Program-made: the position numbers and the translations under genes
From: Hyphococcus sp.
GTDB lineage: Bacteria > Pseudomonadota > Alphaproteobacteria > Caulobacterales > Parvularculaceae
Direction of reading: 5' to 3'
Length of the DNA: 64,000 nt
Assembly (NCBI GenBank): GCA_021604585.1
Contig: BQJG01000004.1
Coordinates: 1-64,000 of the forward strand
The notes under the pieces: generated by a model
Database searches by the model: none
What the model was told of the DNA's origin: nothing
Seen by the model: only the letters and a program-made list of their open reading frames with translations
In this document: positions 1 to 8,867 of the stretch, piece by piece
Position numbering within the stretch: position 1 is the stretch's first letter
How the letters are laid out: each line of letters opens with the position of its first letter

Positions 1-1043
1 GCGCTGGTCTCTCCGCTGCTCGGCTCGCTCGCGCCGCCAAGCACGTAGATCGCTTCACCGACACTGACGGCGCCGAGGCCGTGACGGCGGCGCGGCATGG
101 CGGCGACCGCACGCCATTTGTCTGTGTCGGGATTATATTCCCAGGCTTCTGCGAAGACGCCGCCGGGGGCGGGGTTGAAATATTCGCCGCCGAACGCGTA
201 GATCTTGCCGTTGAGCACCGCCGCCGCGAGGCCGCCTTGCGCCTTCGGCATGGGCCGCGCGGACTCCCAGCGGTCGGAGAGGGGATCGTAGACTTCGACC
301 ACCGCGGTGTTGCCGTCGCTGACCGTGCGTCCGCCAATGACGTAAAGCACGCCATTCACGACCGCGCCGGCAGCGGAGTTTCTCGGCGTCAGCAGCGGCG
401 CGAGTTTGCGCCATGTGTTGGACGGCGTGTCGTAATACCAGTGCTCATCGGTATCGATGTGATCGGACCATTCGGCGTTGCGGCTGCCTGATGGCGAGCG
501 CCCGCCCGCCACATGGATATAGCCGTTCAGCGACTGACACACGGTTTCGGCCTGCGGATGCGGCATGGGCGCAAGTTGCTCCCATGATCCATTGAGTTGC
601 TTTAAGCGCCAGCAATTGCCGCGCATCTGCCAGCCGCCGCGTTCGTTGCGGGCAAAGCCGCCGACGCCGTAGAGAAAGCCGTTATTGTTGACGAGCGCGA
701 TGTGGTGGCGCGCTTCGGGCAGGCGGGTTGCGAACCCCCACGCATCGTAAGCGGGATCGTAGAACGTTACTTTGTCGGTGACGTTAAACGGATCGCCGGG
801 CGTCAGCCCGCCCGCATTGACGAGAATGTCGAGCGGTTTGGGCTTCATTGCCGGTCCGGGATCGGACGCTTTGCGGAACGGCGCCGGGTAAATTTCCTGC
901 ACCGGAAACGGCATGCTGGCGAGCGGCGTCCATGCTCCAGTAGATGGGGCGCCGGTCGGCCCTTCTGCGCGCGCAGGCATCATTGCGCTTGCGCCAATAG
1001 CTGCGCCGCCGAGCAGCACGCTTCGTCTGTTGAAATGATTCAT
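1..1043 (-). CDS. Exported Kelch-repeat protein (partial, C-terminus beyond window)
   Basis: An open minus-strand frame runs from an ATG at 1043, preceded by GGGGAATAAC, to the window edge with no stop, giving about 347 visible residues. The N-terminus carries a twin-arginine-like signal (RRSVLLGG followed by an Ala-rich stretch and ARA), so Tat export to the periplasm or cell surface is likely. The rest shows Kelch-type blades: LYVIGGR, IYAFGGE and IYVLGG, each followed by Tyr-Asp-Pro or Tyr-Asn-Pro and a Trp. Kelch repeats fold into a beta-propeller; the ligand cannot be told from sequence. It could be a galactose-oxidase-like or N-acetylneuraminate-epimerase-like propeller, but I see no catalytic motif for either. 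It lies downstream of sodC on the same strand, 36 bases away. Confidence 0.8.
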   Translation of the reverse strand, partial: MNHFNRRSVLLGGAAIGASAMMPARAEGPTGAPSTGAWTPLASMPFPVQEIYPAPFRKASDPGPAMKPKPLDILVNAGGLTPGDPFNVTDKVTFYDPAYDAWGFATRLPEARHHIALVNNNGFLYGVGGFARNERGGWQMRGNCWRLKQLNGSWEQLAPMPHPQAETVCQSLNGYIHVAGGRSPSGSRNAEWSDHIDTDEHWYYDTPSNTWRKLAPLLTPRNSAAGAVVNGVLYVIGGRTVSDGNTAVVEVYDPLSDRWESARPMPKAQGGLAAAVLNGKIYAFGGEYFNPAPGGVFAEAWEYNPDTDKWRAVAAMPRRRHGLGAVSVGEAIYVLGGASEPSSGETS

Positions 1044-1079
1044 GTTATTCCCCACGCAACTTGTTTCCCGAAAAAGTTC

Positions 1080-1679
1080 TTACCCAGTTTTGTTTACGGC
1101 GGCGCAGGCCATGCGCGCGCCAGCCCCGCCAATCGGCTGCGTCATGTGATCGTCTGCGTTTGCATGGACGACAACGGCGAAACCGTCCGCGTCCAGCAAA
1201 TTGTATAATCCGTTTTGCGCCGGACCTTCGGCGCCTGCCGACAAGGACAGTCCCTCAGCGAAAAACTCCGCACTCGCGCGGCCATCGGCGCCCGCAAAAA
1301 TGTTCGGCAGATCGGCACGCTCATGTCCTTCTGGATTCAGCAATCCGTGCGCGCGCCCATCCGGATTGACATGACCGCCCGATGCTTTGAAGCCCGCTGC
1401 GCCGTCGCTGCAGTCGCCAATCTGATGCAGGTGAACACCATGCCAGCCCGGCGAAAGATCAACGAGCTTGATGCGCATCATGACGCCGCCCGGCGCTTGT
1501 TTGAACAGCGCGTCGCCGATGGGCGATCCATTCGGTGAGAGAAATTCAGCGCGCGCGTCAGCCCAGTTTTCCGCCGCGAATGGGGCGGGCGCTTCCTCGA
1601 CAGCGTGAGATTTTCCACAGGCTGACAGAAATACTGCCGAAGCCACGGAAATTCCAAGCAGTTTTGCTGCCAAGATCAT
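1080..1679 (-). CDS. sodC: Cu/Zn superoxide dismutase, lipoprotein form
   Basis: Periplasmic Cu/Zn superoxide dismutase converts superoxide to hydrogen peroxide and oxygen. The 199-residue product shows copper-ligand motif HLHQIGDC, GGHVNP, a zinc-loop segment HGLLNPEGHERADLP, the VVHANADDH region and a C-terminal GGAGARMACA, in family order. The N-terminus is a lipoprotein signal ending in LSAC, so the enzyme is probably anchored to a membrane facing the periplasm. I chose the ATG at 1679 because GGGAG sits five bases upstream; an in-frame ATG at 1691 overlaps that site and is less likely. It is followed by the Kelch gene and lies divergent from gyrA. Confidence 0.95.
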   Translation of the reverse strand: MILAAKLLGISVASAVFLSACGKSHAVEEAPAPFAAENWADARAEFLSPNGSPIGDALFKQAPGGVMMRIKLVDLSPGWHGVHLHQIGDCSDGAAGFKASGGHVNPDGRAHGLLNPEGHERADLPNIFAGADGRASAEFFAEGLSLSAGAEGPAQNGLYNLLDADGFAVVVHANADDHMTQPIGGAGARMACAAVNKTG

Positions 1680-1861
1680 GTATTCTCCCATTCATTCGTT
1701 TAACGCAGCATACTCTATTAAAGGGCGGGGATAAACTCGCCGGAAATATCGTCTGAAGCGCCTGTAAAAGCGCTGGCAAAAGCGGCGCAAATGCTTGGCT
1801 TTGGCGGGGGCGAATGCTAAGCGGGAGCGTTCTTTTCCAGCTGATTCCCAAAGGTTCCCAA

Positions 1862-4639
1862 GTGGCCGAAGATAACGGCGATATCCCCGAAAATAATGGC
1901 GATGGAGACGGGGCGAACCCGCCCCAGAATCCACCAATGACGCCCAGCGAAGGCTCGGTGATTCACATCGAAGACGAGATGCGCAAATCGTATCTCGACT
2001 ACGCGATGAGCGTCATCGTTTCGCGCGCGATTCCCGATGCTCGTGACGGGCTCAAGCCCGTGCACCGGCGCATCATGTGGTCGATGCATGAAAACGGCTA
2101 TTCGTGGAACAAGGCGTACCGCAAATCCGCACGCGTCGTTGGCGACGTTATCGGTAAGTACCACCCGCATGGCGACCAGTCGATTTACGACGCGCTGGTC
2201 CGCATGGCGCAGGATTTCGCCATGCGCCTGCCGCTGGTCGACGGACAGGGCAATTTCGGTTCCATCGACGGCGATCCGCCAGCGGCGATGCGCTATACCG
2301 AGTGCCGTATGGCGAAGGTGTCGAACTCTCTTCTCGACGACATCGAAAAAGAAACCGTTCCCTTTCAGGATAACTATGACGGTTCGGAACGCGAGCCGTC
2401 AGTGCTGCCGGCGAAGTTTCCGAACCTGTTGGTCAACGGGTCGGGCGGCATCGCGGTCGGTATGGCGACCAACATTCCGCCGCACAATCTCGGCGAAGTT
2501 GTCGACGCCACCATGGCGATGATTGAAAACCCAGAGATCAGCGACGACGAACTGCTTGAGATTGTGCCAGGGCCGGATTTTCCGACCGGCGGCATGATCC
2601 TTGGCCGAGCAGGCTCAAAGGCGGGTCTGCTGCTTGGCCGTGGCTCGGTGGTGATGCGCGGACGCGCGACCATCGATGAAATCCGCAAGGATCGCTACGG
2701 CATCATCATCACCGAAATCCCATATCAGGTGAACAAGGCGATGATGGTCCAGCGGATTGCCGATTTGGTGCGCGAGAAAAAGATCGAAGGCATCGCTGAT
2801 ATTCGCGACGAGTCCAACCGTCACGGCATTCGTGTTGTGATTGAACTACGCCGTGACGCTGCGCCGGATGTGGTGTTGAACCAGCTCTACCGTCACTCGC
2901 AGCTGCAAACCAGTTTCGGCGTCAACATGCTGGCGCTGAATGGCGGCAAGCCGCAGCAGCTTACCCTGCGCGATGTCTTGGCGGCGTTTATCGACTTCCG
3001 CGAGGAAGTGATCACCAAGCGGACGAAGTTCGACCTCAACAAGGCGCGCGACCGCGCCCACATCTTGGTCGGCCTCGCAATCGCCGTCGCCAATATCGAC
3101 GAAATCGTCGCGCTGATCCGCGCTGCACCTGATCCGGCGACGGCCAAAGAACAGTTGATGGCGAAAGACTGGCCTGCAAAAGATCTTGCGCCGCTGGTGC
3201 TGCTCGTTGCTGACCCGCGCCACATGATGAGCGACGGCAATGTGCTGAAGCTGTCTGAAGAACAGGCCAAGGCGATTCTTGATTTGCGCCTGCAGCGCCT
3301 GACAGCGCTTGGCCGCGACGAGATCGGCGACGAATTAAAAGGTCTGGCGGAAAAGATCGAGGACTATCTCGATATTCTGCGCAATCGCAGCCGCGTGTTG
3401 ACGATTATCAATGATGAGCTTCAGGGCGTTCGCGATGAATTTGCGACGCCGCGCAAGACGGAGATTGTCGAAGCCGAAGGCGAAGTCGAAGACGAAGACT
3501 TGATCGCCCGCGAAGACATGGTCGTCACCGTGACTCATGCGGGTTACGTCAAGCGAACGGCGCTCTCGACCTATCGCGCGCAAAAGCGCGGCGGCAAAGG
3601 CCGCGCCGGCATGAAGTTCAAGGACGAAGATTTCGTCGCGCAGCTTTTTGTCGGGCACACCCACACGCCGCTCTTGTTCTTTACGTCGACGGGCATGTCC
3701 TACAAGCTGAAGCTGTGGCGCTTGCCGGAAGGCGCGCCGAATTCGCGCGGCAAGGCGTTCGTCAATTTGCTGCCGCTCGGCCCTGATGAGCGCGTCACCA
3801 ATATCCTGCCGCTGCCTGAGGATGAAGAAGCCTGGGACAAGCTGCATGTGATGTTCGCGACGCGGTCGGGCAATATCCGCCGCAACAAGCTTTCCGACTT
3901 CCAGCGTGTCAACCGCAACGGCAAGATCGCCATGAAGCTTGACGAAGGCGATCGTCTCGTCGGCGTTCAGGTCTGCCGCGAAGATGAAGATGTCTTGCTG
4001 ACCACGGCGTCGGGACAGTGCATCCGCTTCCCGGTTGAAACAGTGCGTGTCTTTGCCGGCCGCACGTCAACCGGCGTGCGCGGCATCAAGCTCGACAAGG
4101 ACAATGTGGTGATCTCCATGGCGATCCTGCATCACGTCGACACGGTTTCCGAAGAATCGAAAGCCTATCTCAAACACGCCGCCGCCATGCGCCGCGCCGC
4201 TGGCGAGGATGATGCGGAGGATCCGGAAGACACCGAAACGCCGGATGTGGCGATCAGCCAGGAGCGCATCGCAGAATTGGGCGCGCGCGAACAGTTCATT
4301 TTGACCGTTACCGAAAATGGCTACGGCAAACGCACCAGCTCTTATGAATACAGAACGTCAGGCCGCGGCGGCAAAGGCATCATTGCGATTCAGACATCGA
4401 GCCGCAACGGACCTGTCGTTGCCGCATTCCCGGTTGAAGACAGCGATCAGATCATGCTGGTCACCGATGGCGGTCAATTGATCCGCACGCCGGTGGATGG
4501 CATTCGCATCGCTGGCCGCAACACGCAAGGCGTCACCATTTTCCGCACGCGCGACGATGAAAATGTCGTCTCGGTCGGCCGCATCGAAGATGTGGATGGT
4601 GATGAAGAGGGTGGCGACGAAGAAAGCGATATCGAATGA
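1862..4639 (+). CDS. gyrA: DNA gyrase subunit A
   Basis: GyrA is the breaking-rejoining subunit of DNA gyrase, which introduces negative supercoils using ATP hydrolysed by GyrB. The core begins EDEMRKSYLDYAMSVIV, and the active-site Tyr lies in AAMRYTE (about residue 145). The C-terminal domain holds a GyrA box, QKRGGKG, which marks gyrase rather than topoisomerase IV. An acidic insert (EDDAEDPEDTE) sits in the C-terminal propeller region. I prefer the GTG at 1862, with AAAGG seven bases upstream, giving 925 residues; an ATG at 1814 would add 16 residues not typical of the family. The position equivalent to E. coli Ser83 is Gln (codon 2177-2179), while the Asp87 equivalent is kept. The stop overlaps the coaD start by four bases. 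Confidence 0.97.
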   Translation: MAEDNGDIPENNGDGDGANPPQNPPMTPSEGSVIHIEDEMRKSYLDYAMSVIVSRAIPDARDGLKPVHRRIMWSMHENGYSWNKAYRKSARVVGDVIGKYHPHGDQSIYDALVRMAQDFAMRLPLVDGQGNFGSIDGDPPAAMRYTECRMAKVSNSLLDDIEKETVPFQDNYDGSEREPSVLPAKFPNLLVNGSGGIAVGMATNIPPHNLGEVVDATMAMIENPEISDDELLEIVPGPDFPTGGMILGRAGSKAGLLLGRGSVVMRGRATIDEIRKDRYGIIITEIPYQVNKAMMVQRIADLVREKKIEGIADIRDESNRHGIRVVIELRRDAAPDVVLNQLYRHSQLQTSFGVNMLALNGGKPQQLTLRDVLAAFIDFREEVITKRTKFDLNKARDRAHILVGLAIAVANIDEIVALIRAAPDPATAKEQLMAKDWPAKDLAPLVLLVADPRHMMSDGNVLKLSEEQAKAILDLRLQRLTALGRDEIGDELKGLAEKIEDYLDILRNRSRVLTIINDELQGVRDEFATPRKTEIVEAEGEVEDEDLIAREDMVVTVTHAGYVKRTALSTYRAQKRGGKGRAGMKFKDEDFVAQLFVGHTHTPLLFFTSTGMSYKLKLWRLPEGAPNSRGKAFVNLLPLGPDERVTNILPLPEDEEAWDKLHVMFATRSGNIRRNKLSDFQRVNRNGKIAMKLDEGDRLVGVQVCREDEDVLLTTASGQCIRFPVETVRVFAGRTSTGVRGIKLDKDNVVISMAILHHVDTVSEESKAYLKHAAAMRRAAGEDDAEDPEDTETPDVAISQERIAELGAREQFILTVTENGYGKRTSSYEYRTSGRGGKGIIAIQTSSRNGPVVAAFPVEDSDQIMLVTDGGQLIRTPVDGIRIAGRNTQGVTIFRTRDDENVVSVGRIEDVDGDEEGGDEESDIE

Positions 4640-5139
4640 CAAAACTGATCGGCCTTTATCCGGGCACATTTGATCCGGTGACTCTGGGTCACGTTGATCT
4701 GGTTCAGCGCGCGGTAAAGCTGGTCGATGAGTTGGTGATCGGCGTTGCGATCAATCGCGACAAGGGGCCGCTTTTTTCTCTTGAAGAACGCGTCGCCATG
4801 GTCGAGCGGGAAATGGGCGCCATCTCCAAGGCGGCTGGCGTTCCCATTCGTGTCGTCCCGTTCGAGATATTGCTGATGCAGTTCGCCGAGGAGCTGAAGG
4901 CGAACATTATTATCAGGGGGCTCCGGGCCGTTTCCGATTTCGAGTATGAATATCAGATGGTCGGCATGAACCAGGCGCTCAACGACGAGATCGAGACGGT
5001 CTTTTTGATGGCTGACGCCCGCTTTCAGTCGATCGCCTCCCGGCTGGTAAAGGAAATCGCCCGGCTGGGCGGCGATGTCAGTTCATTTGTACCGGCCCGG
5101 GTGGCGGCCAGCCTGAAGGCCAAGTTTTCCAAGCAATAA
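4636..5139 (+). CDS. coaD: Pantetheine-phosphate adenylyltransferase
   Basis: CoaD transfers AMP from ATP to 4'-phosphopantetheine, the penultimate step of coenzyme A synthesis, in the cytoplasm. The 167-residue length is normal. The nucleotidyltransferase signature YPGTFDPVTLGH is at residues 8-19, followed by the conserved IIRGLRAVSDFEYEYQM segment and the C-terminal SSRLVKE-type motif, here SIASRLVKEIARLGGD. The start ATG overlaps the gyrA stop (ATGA), so the two genes are translationally coupled. A 73-base gap separates it from the first cyclophilin gene. Confidence 0.97.
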   Translation: MTKLIGLYPGTFDPVTLGHVDLVQRAVKLVDELVIGVAINRDKGPLFSLEERVAMVEREMGAISKAAGVPIRVVPFEILLMQFAEELKANIIIRGLRAVSDFEYEYQMVGMNQALNDEIETVFLMADARFQSIASRLVKEIARLGGDVSSFVPARVAASLKAKFSKQ

Positions 5140-5212
5140 GTTCTCATTTCAGGCAGGGCGCCCTATATGGGGCGGAAATATCGCTCGGGGCGAGCGGCCA
5201 TAAGGAGTAATT

Positions 5213-6109
5213 ATGCGTATTCGGCCCATTTTACTTGGTGTTGCGGCGCTGTTGCTGACACCCGGCGCTTTCGCCAAGGATGACGAGCCCGAAAAGCCGA
5301 CGCCGGCGCAGGTCATTGACGGCGCCACGGATGCGGATTGGCGTCCGCTGGATCCGGAAAACACGCTTTATATGGATTTGCCCGCCGGCACGGTAGTGAT
5401 CGAGCTGCGTCCGGATTTTGCGCCGCTGCACGTTCAGCGCATCAAGGAACTTGTCCGCGAGGGCTTTTATGACGGCCTGACATTTCATCGCGTGATCGAA
5501 GGCTTCATGGCGCAGGGCGGCGACCCCAAGGGTGACGGCACCGGGGGCTCCGACAAACCCAATTTGCCGCCGGAATTTGCGCGCGACTCCAATGAGGTCG
5601 AAGGTTTCCGAGAGGTTGGCCGCGATCGCATCGCGCCGCGTCTTGGCTGGGTTGACGGCATGCCGGCCGCCGCGCAGCCGGAAGGCATTCGCACGTTTTT
5701 GAATGACCGCAAGGTAGAGCTTTGGCCGGTTCACTGTCCCGGCGTCATGTCGATGGCGCGCGCCACCGATCCGGCCAGCGCCAACAGCCAATTCTTTTTG
5801 ATGATCGGCGATTCCCGTCTCAATCTCGACCGGCGCTACACCGCCTGGGGCTGGATCGTCGACGGCTATGAAGCAACCCGGCGCATTGTGCGCGGCGAGC
5901 CGCCCCCGCGTCCGACGCCGATCATTCGCGTTCGCGTGGAGGCCGATATTCCGCAAGCGGAGCGTAAAGACATCAAAGTGATGAAAACCGACAATGCGAT
6001 CTTTACCGATTATCTCAAAGCGCGTGAGCTATTGTCGGATACGGAGTTTTTAAAAGATATTTGCGAAACCAAAGTGCCTGTGAAGGTGGATGGGAAGATA
6101 GAATTATGA
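5213..6109 (+). CDS. Exported cyclophilin-type peptidyl-prolyl isomerase, enlarged form
   Basis: Cyclophilins catalyse cis-trans isomerisation of Xaa-Pro bonds. An N-terminal signal peptide (about 21 residues ending GAFA) predicts a periplasmic protein. The catalytic motif FHRVIEGFMAQGGDPKGDGTGG and the substrate-groove motif SANSQFFLMIG are present. At 298 residues it is much longer than the usual 160-190: about 45 extra residues lie between the PPEFA and CPGVMSMARA blocks, and about 60 extra follow the core. The ATG is preceded by AAGGAG. The gene overlaps the next cyclophilin gene by four bases, so this is a tandem pair made of one exported and one cytoplasmic paralogue. Confidence 0.92.
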   Translation: MRIRPILLGVAALLLTPGAFAKDDEPEKPTPAQVIDGATDADWRPLDPENTLYMDLPAGTVVIELRPDFAPLHVQRIKELVREGFYDGLTFHRVIEGFMAQGGDPKGDGTGGSDKPNLPPEFARDSNEVEGFREVGRDRIAPRLGWVDGMPAAAQPEGIRTFLNDRKVELWPVHCPGVMSMARATDPASANSQFFLMIGDSRLNLDRRYTAWGWIVDGYEATRRIVRGEPPPRPTPIIRVRVEADIPQAERKDIKVMKTDNAIFTDYLKARELLSDTEFLKDICETKVPVKVDGKIEL

Positions 6110-6555
6110 CGACAAAGATGATCCTCAGCCTCGAAACCGGGGACGTCACCATTGAAATGTTTGAGGACAAGGCGCCCGGACATGTGGCGCGCATCACCGA
6201 GCTTGCGGAAGGCGGGTTTTATGACGGTCTGACTCTGCACCGGGTGATTGACGGCTTCATGGCGCAGATGGGTTGCCCTAAAGGCGACGGCACAGGCGGT
6301 TCGGACAAGCCTAATCTTAAAGCTGAGTTCAATGATGTCAGTCACCAGCGCGGCGTTTGTTCTATGGCCCGGGCCCAGAACCCGAATAGCGCCAACAGCC
6401 AGTTCTTCATCTGCTTTGACGATGCGTCTTTCCTCGATGGCCAGTACACGGCCTGGGGCAAGGTTGTCGAAGGTATGGAGCATGTGGATGCGGTCAACAA
6501 AGGCGAGCCGCCGCGCGAGCCCACCAAGATCGTGACGTTCCGCAAGGCTGCGTAA
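6106..6555 (+). CDS. Cytoplasmic cyclophilin-type peptidyl-prolyl isomerase
   Basis: This is a 149-residue cyclophilin with no signal peptide, so it should help fold proteins in the cytoplasm. Catalytic LHRVIDGFMAQMG, GDGTGGSDKPNL and PNSANSQFFICF are all present in the usual order. I start it at the ATG at 6106, which overlaps the stop of the exported paralogue (ATGA); an upstream in-frame start at 6061 would only read through the end of that gene. It is close to its neighbour in sequence but lacks the neighbour's 45-residue insert and C-terminal tail, which suggests gene duplication followed by change of compartment. Confidence 0.94.
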   Translation: MTTKMILSLETGDVTIEMFEDKAPGHVARITELAEGGFYDGLTLHRVIDGFMAQMGCPKGDGTGGSDKPNLKAEFNDVSHQRGVCSMARAQNPNSANSQFFICFDDASFLDGQYTAWGKVVEGMEHVDAVNKGEPPREPTKIVTFRKAA

Positions 6556-6672
6556 GACTTTCTTGTCTCCGCATTTATTGGCGATTCCGGATTGTTTACG
6601 CCTGCAAGATATTAATGCTGCGACCTGAATCACGTTCAGGGTGCCGTTAGCCGGTAAGCATTCGGGAGCACC

Positions 6673-7836
6673 ATGGAATCGCCAGTAGGAAAAGTCGTCA
6701 TTGTCGGGACCGGCTTCGTCGCCGATCTCTATATGCGTTCGCTCAAGACGTTTCCGGATGTGGCGGTTGCTGGCGCGTTCGACATCGATGCCGCGCGCCT
6801 GAAGGCGTTTTGTGACTATTGGAGCATACCGGCGGCGGAGAGTCTCGGTGCGCTCATCGCCGAAGACGCGCTGGTGCTCAATCTCACCAATCCGCACGCG
6901 CATTACGACGTCAGCAAAGCGGCGCTTGAAGCGGGAAGGGATGTTTATTCCGAAAAGCCGCTGGCGACCAAAATGACCGATGCTCATGCGCTCGCGAAAC
7001 TCGCCAACGATAAAGGTCTCATGCTCGCCTCGGCGCCGTGCAACTGGCTGTCGCAATCAGCACAAACCGTGTGGGCGGCGGTTTCATCGGGCCAGGCCGG
7101 AACGCCGCGTCTTGTTTATGCGGAGCTTGACGATGATTTCATCCCGCAGGCGCCTTACGACAAATGGCGATCGGAATCTGGCGCGCCTTGGCCGGCGAAA
7201 GACGAATTTGAAGTTGGCTGCACGCTCGAACATGCGGGCTACTACCTCACCTGGCTGATGGCGATGTTCGGGCCGGTTGAAACACTAGTGGCCGCATCAG
7301 CAAACTTGATCCCGGACAAGCTGCCAGACGGCGCCGCGACTGCGCCGGATTTTTCTACTGCGACGCTTTTCTTTAAAAACGGCGTTGTTGCGCGTCTGAG
7401 CTGTTCCATTATTGCGCCGCATGATCACCGTATACGGATCATTGGCGACGCGGGCGTGATTGAGCTGGATGAATGCTGGTCAAATACGGCGCCGGTCTAT
7501 ATTCGCAAACGTCATGTCGTTCGCCGCAAACTGTTGAATTCGCCCCTTGCCAAACGCTTCGGGATTGGCGGGAAAACCCATCCAAAAGTCGGGCGCTGGG
7601 GCGCAGCCGCCATGAATTTCGCCCTCGGCCCGGCGGAGCTGTTGGCGGCCCGCGCAGCTCAACGAAAACCGCAGATCACTGCCGATTTTGCGTTGCATCT
7701 CAATGAGGTGACGCTGGCGATTCAGGAATCAGGCAAAGAACGCGGGGCGCAGAAAATGACAACGACATTCGCCCCGCTCGCGCCAGTGGATTGGGCTGCG
7801 AAAGCTGGCGCGCGAATGGCTGGAGAAGGTCTATGA
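6673..7836 (+). CDS. Gfo/Idh/MocA-family oxidoreductase
   Basis: A 387-residue NAD(P)-dependent oxidoreductase of the Gfo/Idh/MocA family, which acts mostly on sugars and sugar nucleotides. The Rossmann fold opens with VVIVGTGFVADLYMRSL, and the family motif EKPLA is at about residue 97. The C-terminal half is the usual alpha/beta substrate domain. GGGAG precedes the ATG. It forms an operon with a second member of the family and a GT4 glycosyltransferase, so a role in preparing a sugar for a surface polysaccharide is plausible; the substrate is not readable. The upstream 117-base gap contains CCTGAA-5 nt-TTCAGG, a short inverted repeat. Confidence 0.88.
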   Translation: MESPVGKVVIVGTGFVADLYMRSLKTFPDVAVAGAFDIDAARLKAFCDYWSIPAAESLGALIAEDALVLNLTNPHAHYDVSKAALEAGRDVYSEKPLATKMTDAHALAKLANDKGLMLASAPCNWLSQSAQTVWAAVSSGQAGTPRLVYAELDDDFIPQAPYDKWRSESGAPWPAKDEFEVGCTLEHAGYYLTWLMAMFGPVETLVAASANLIPDKLPDGAATAPDFSTATLFFKNGVVARLSCSIIAPHDHRIRIIGDAGVIELDECWSNTAPVYIRKRHVVRRKLLNSPLAKRFGIGGKTHPKVGRWGAAAMNFALGPAELLAARAAQRKPQITADFALHLNEVTLAIQESGKERGAQKMTTTFAPLAPVDWAAKAGARMAGEGL

Positions 7837-8864
7837 GCGTTTCGATCGGCATTGCCGGCACGGGCGCCATCGCCGCGGTCATGCTGCCCGCTATTCGTCT
7901 CGCGGGGGCAGAGCTCGGCGGAGTCTCTTCCCGCGATGGGGAGCGCGCCCGCGCCTTTGGCGCCGCGCATGGAATCGCCAGAACCTTTGAGGGTCTGGCG
8001 GCGATGCTCCGTGAAGAGACGATCTCCGTCATCTATGTCGCCAGCGCCACCGGCGCCCATGCCGACGATGCTGTTGCTGCGCTGGAGGCCGGCAAGCATG
8101 TGTTGTGCGAAAAGCCATTCGCGATGACCGCGCAAGAGGGCGAACGTGTTCTTGATGCGGCGCGCGCATCTGGCATGCTGTTCATGGAAGGTCTGTGGAC
8201 GCATTTTCTTCCCGCCTACCAGCGGGTTCAGACTATCGCCACAAAGAACGTCATTGGCGCGCCAAAACACCTTTCCGCCGCTTATGGTTTTCCCTCCAGC
8301 CGGGAAATGCGCCCGCGCCTTTTCGACAAAGCCGATGGCGGCGTCATTCTCGATCTCGGCGTGTATCCGGTGTCATTAGCGCTGCGGCTTTTAGGGCCGG
8401 TGCGGTCGGTAACAGCGCTGGTGACGCGTGACGATGATAATGTTGATACGCATATATCCGCGCAGCTTTTGCACGAGAGCGGCGCCATTTCCCAGATCGC
8501 GGCCTCGTTCGATGTGTTGCTGTCCAATGAGGCGACGCTTTCCTGCAGCGCGGGTGCGGCGAAAATATTGGCGCCGCTATTTGGCGCCGAGCGCGTCGCA
8601 GTCGACCATTACGCGCCCAGCCAGCCGAGCGCGCCGTCTTCCGGCGTCAAGGCGATAATCAAGCAGAACCCGCTTGCGCGGCAGTTAAAGGGTGCATTGG
8701 GTCCGCGTCCGGAACTTCATGCTTACGGCGCTGACCAGTATTTGCCGCAGATGCGTCATTTCATCGGTCTGATCGAGGCGGGAAAAACGGAGAGCGATGT
8801 AGCAACCCACGCTTTGTCGCTTGAAACGCTGCGCGTGCTCGACCGAATTCGCGAGGGCGGGTAA
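7833..8864 (+). CDS. Gfo/Idh/MocA-family oxidoreductase
   Basis: The second Gfo/Idh/MocA family member of the operon, 343 residues. It starts with SIGIAGTGAIAAVMLPAI (dinucleotide-binding Rossmann motif), carries CEKPFAM at about residue 93, and has the LDLGVYPVSLALRLLG segment typical of the substrate domain of dihydrodiol or glucose-fructose dehydrogenase relatives. I use the ATG at 7833, which overlaps the previous stop as ATGA; the in-frame start at 7791 only reads the end of the upstream gene. It ends three bases before the glycosyltransferase gene, which supports one transcript and a shared carbohydrate pathway. Confidence 0.88.
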   Translation: MSVSIGIAGTGAIAAVMLPAIRLAGAELGGVSSRDGERARAFGAAHGIARTFEGLAAMLREETISVIYVASATGAHADDAVAALEAGKHVLCEKPFAMTAQEGERVLDAARASGMLFMEGLWTHFLPAYQRVQTIATKNVIGAPKHLSAAYGFPSSREMRPRLFDKADGGVILDLGVYPVSLALRLLGPVRSVTALVTRDDDNVDTHISAQLLHESGAISQIAASFDVLLSNEATLSCSAGAAKILAPLFGAERVAVDHYAPSQPSAPSSGVKAIIKQNPLARQLKGALGPRPELHAYGADQYLPQMRHFIGLIEAGKTESDVATHALSLETLRVLDRIREGG

Positions 8865-8867
8865 CTC

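Noticed and set aside
133..414. A 93-codon minus-strand frame at the left edge
   Set aside because: It is out of frame with the Kelch gene, which runs open to the window edge and explains this DNA.
6601..6672. CCTGAA-5 nt-TTCAGG as an operator of the oxidoreductase operon
   Set aside because: Only one short copy; a 6-bp inverted repeat is not enough to claim a regulator site, so it is only mentioned with the gene.
6010..7056. A 348-codon minus-strand frame over the cytoplasmic cyclophilin and the first oxidoreductase
   Set aside because: It is antisense to two well-supported genes and its translation is Arg/His-rich without motifs.
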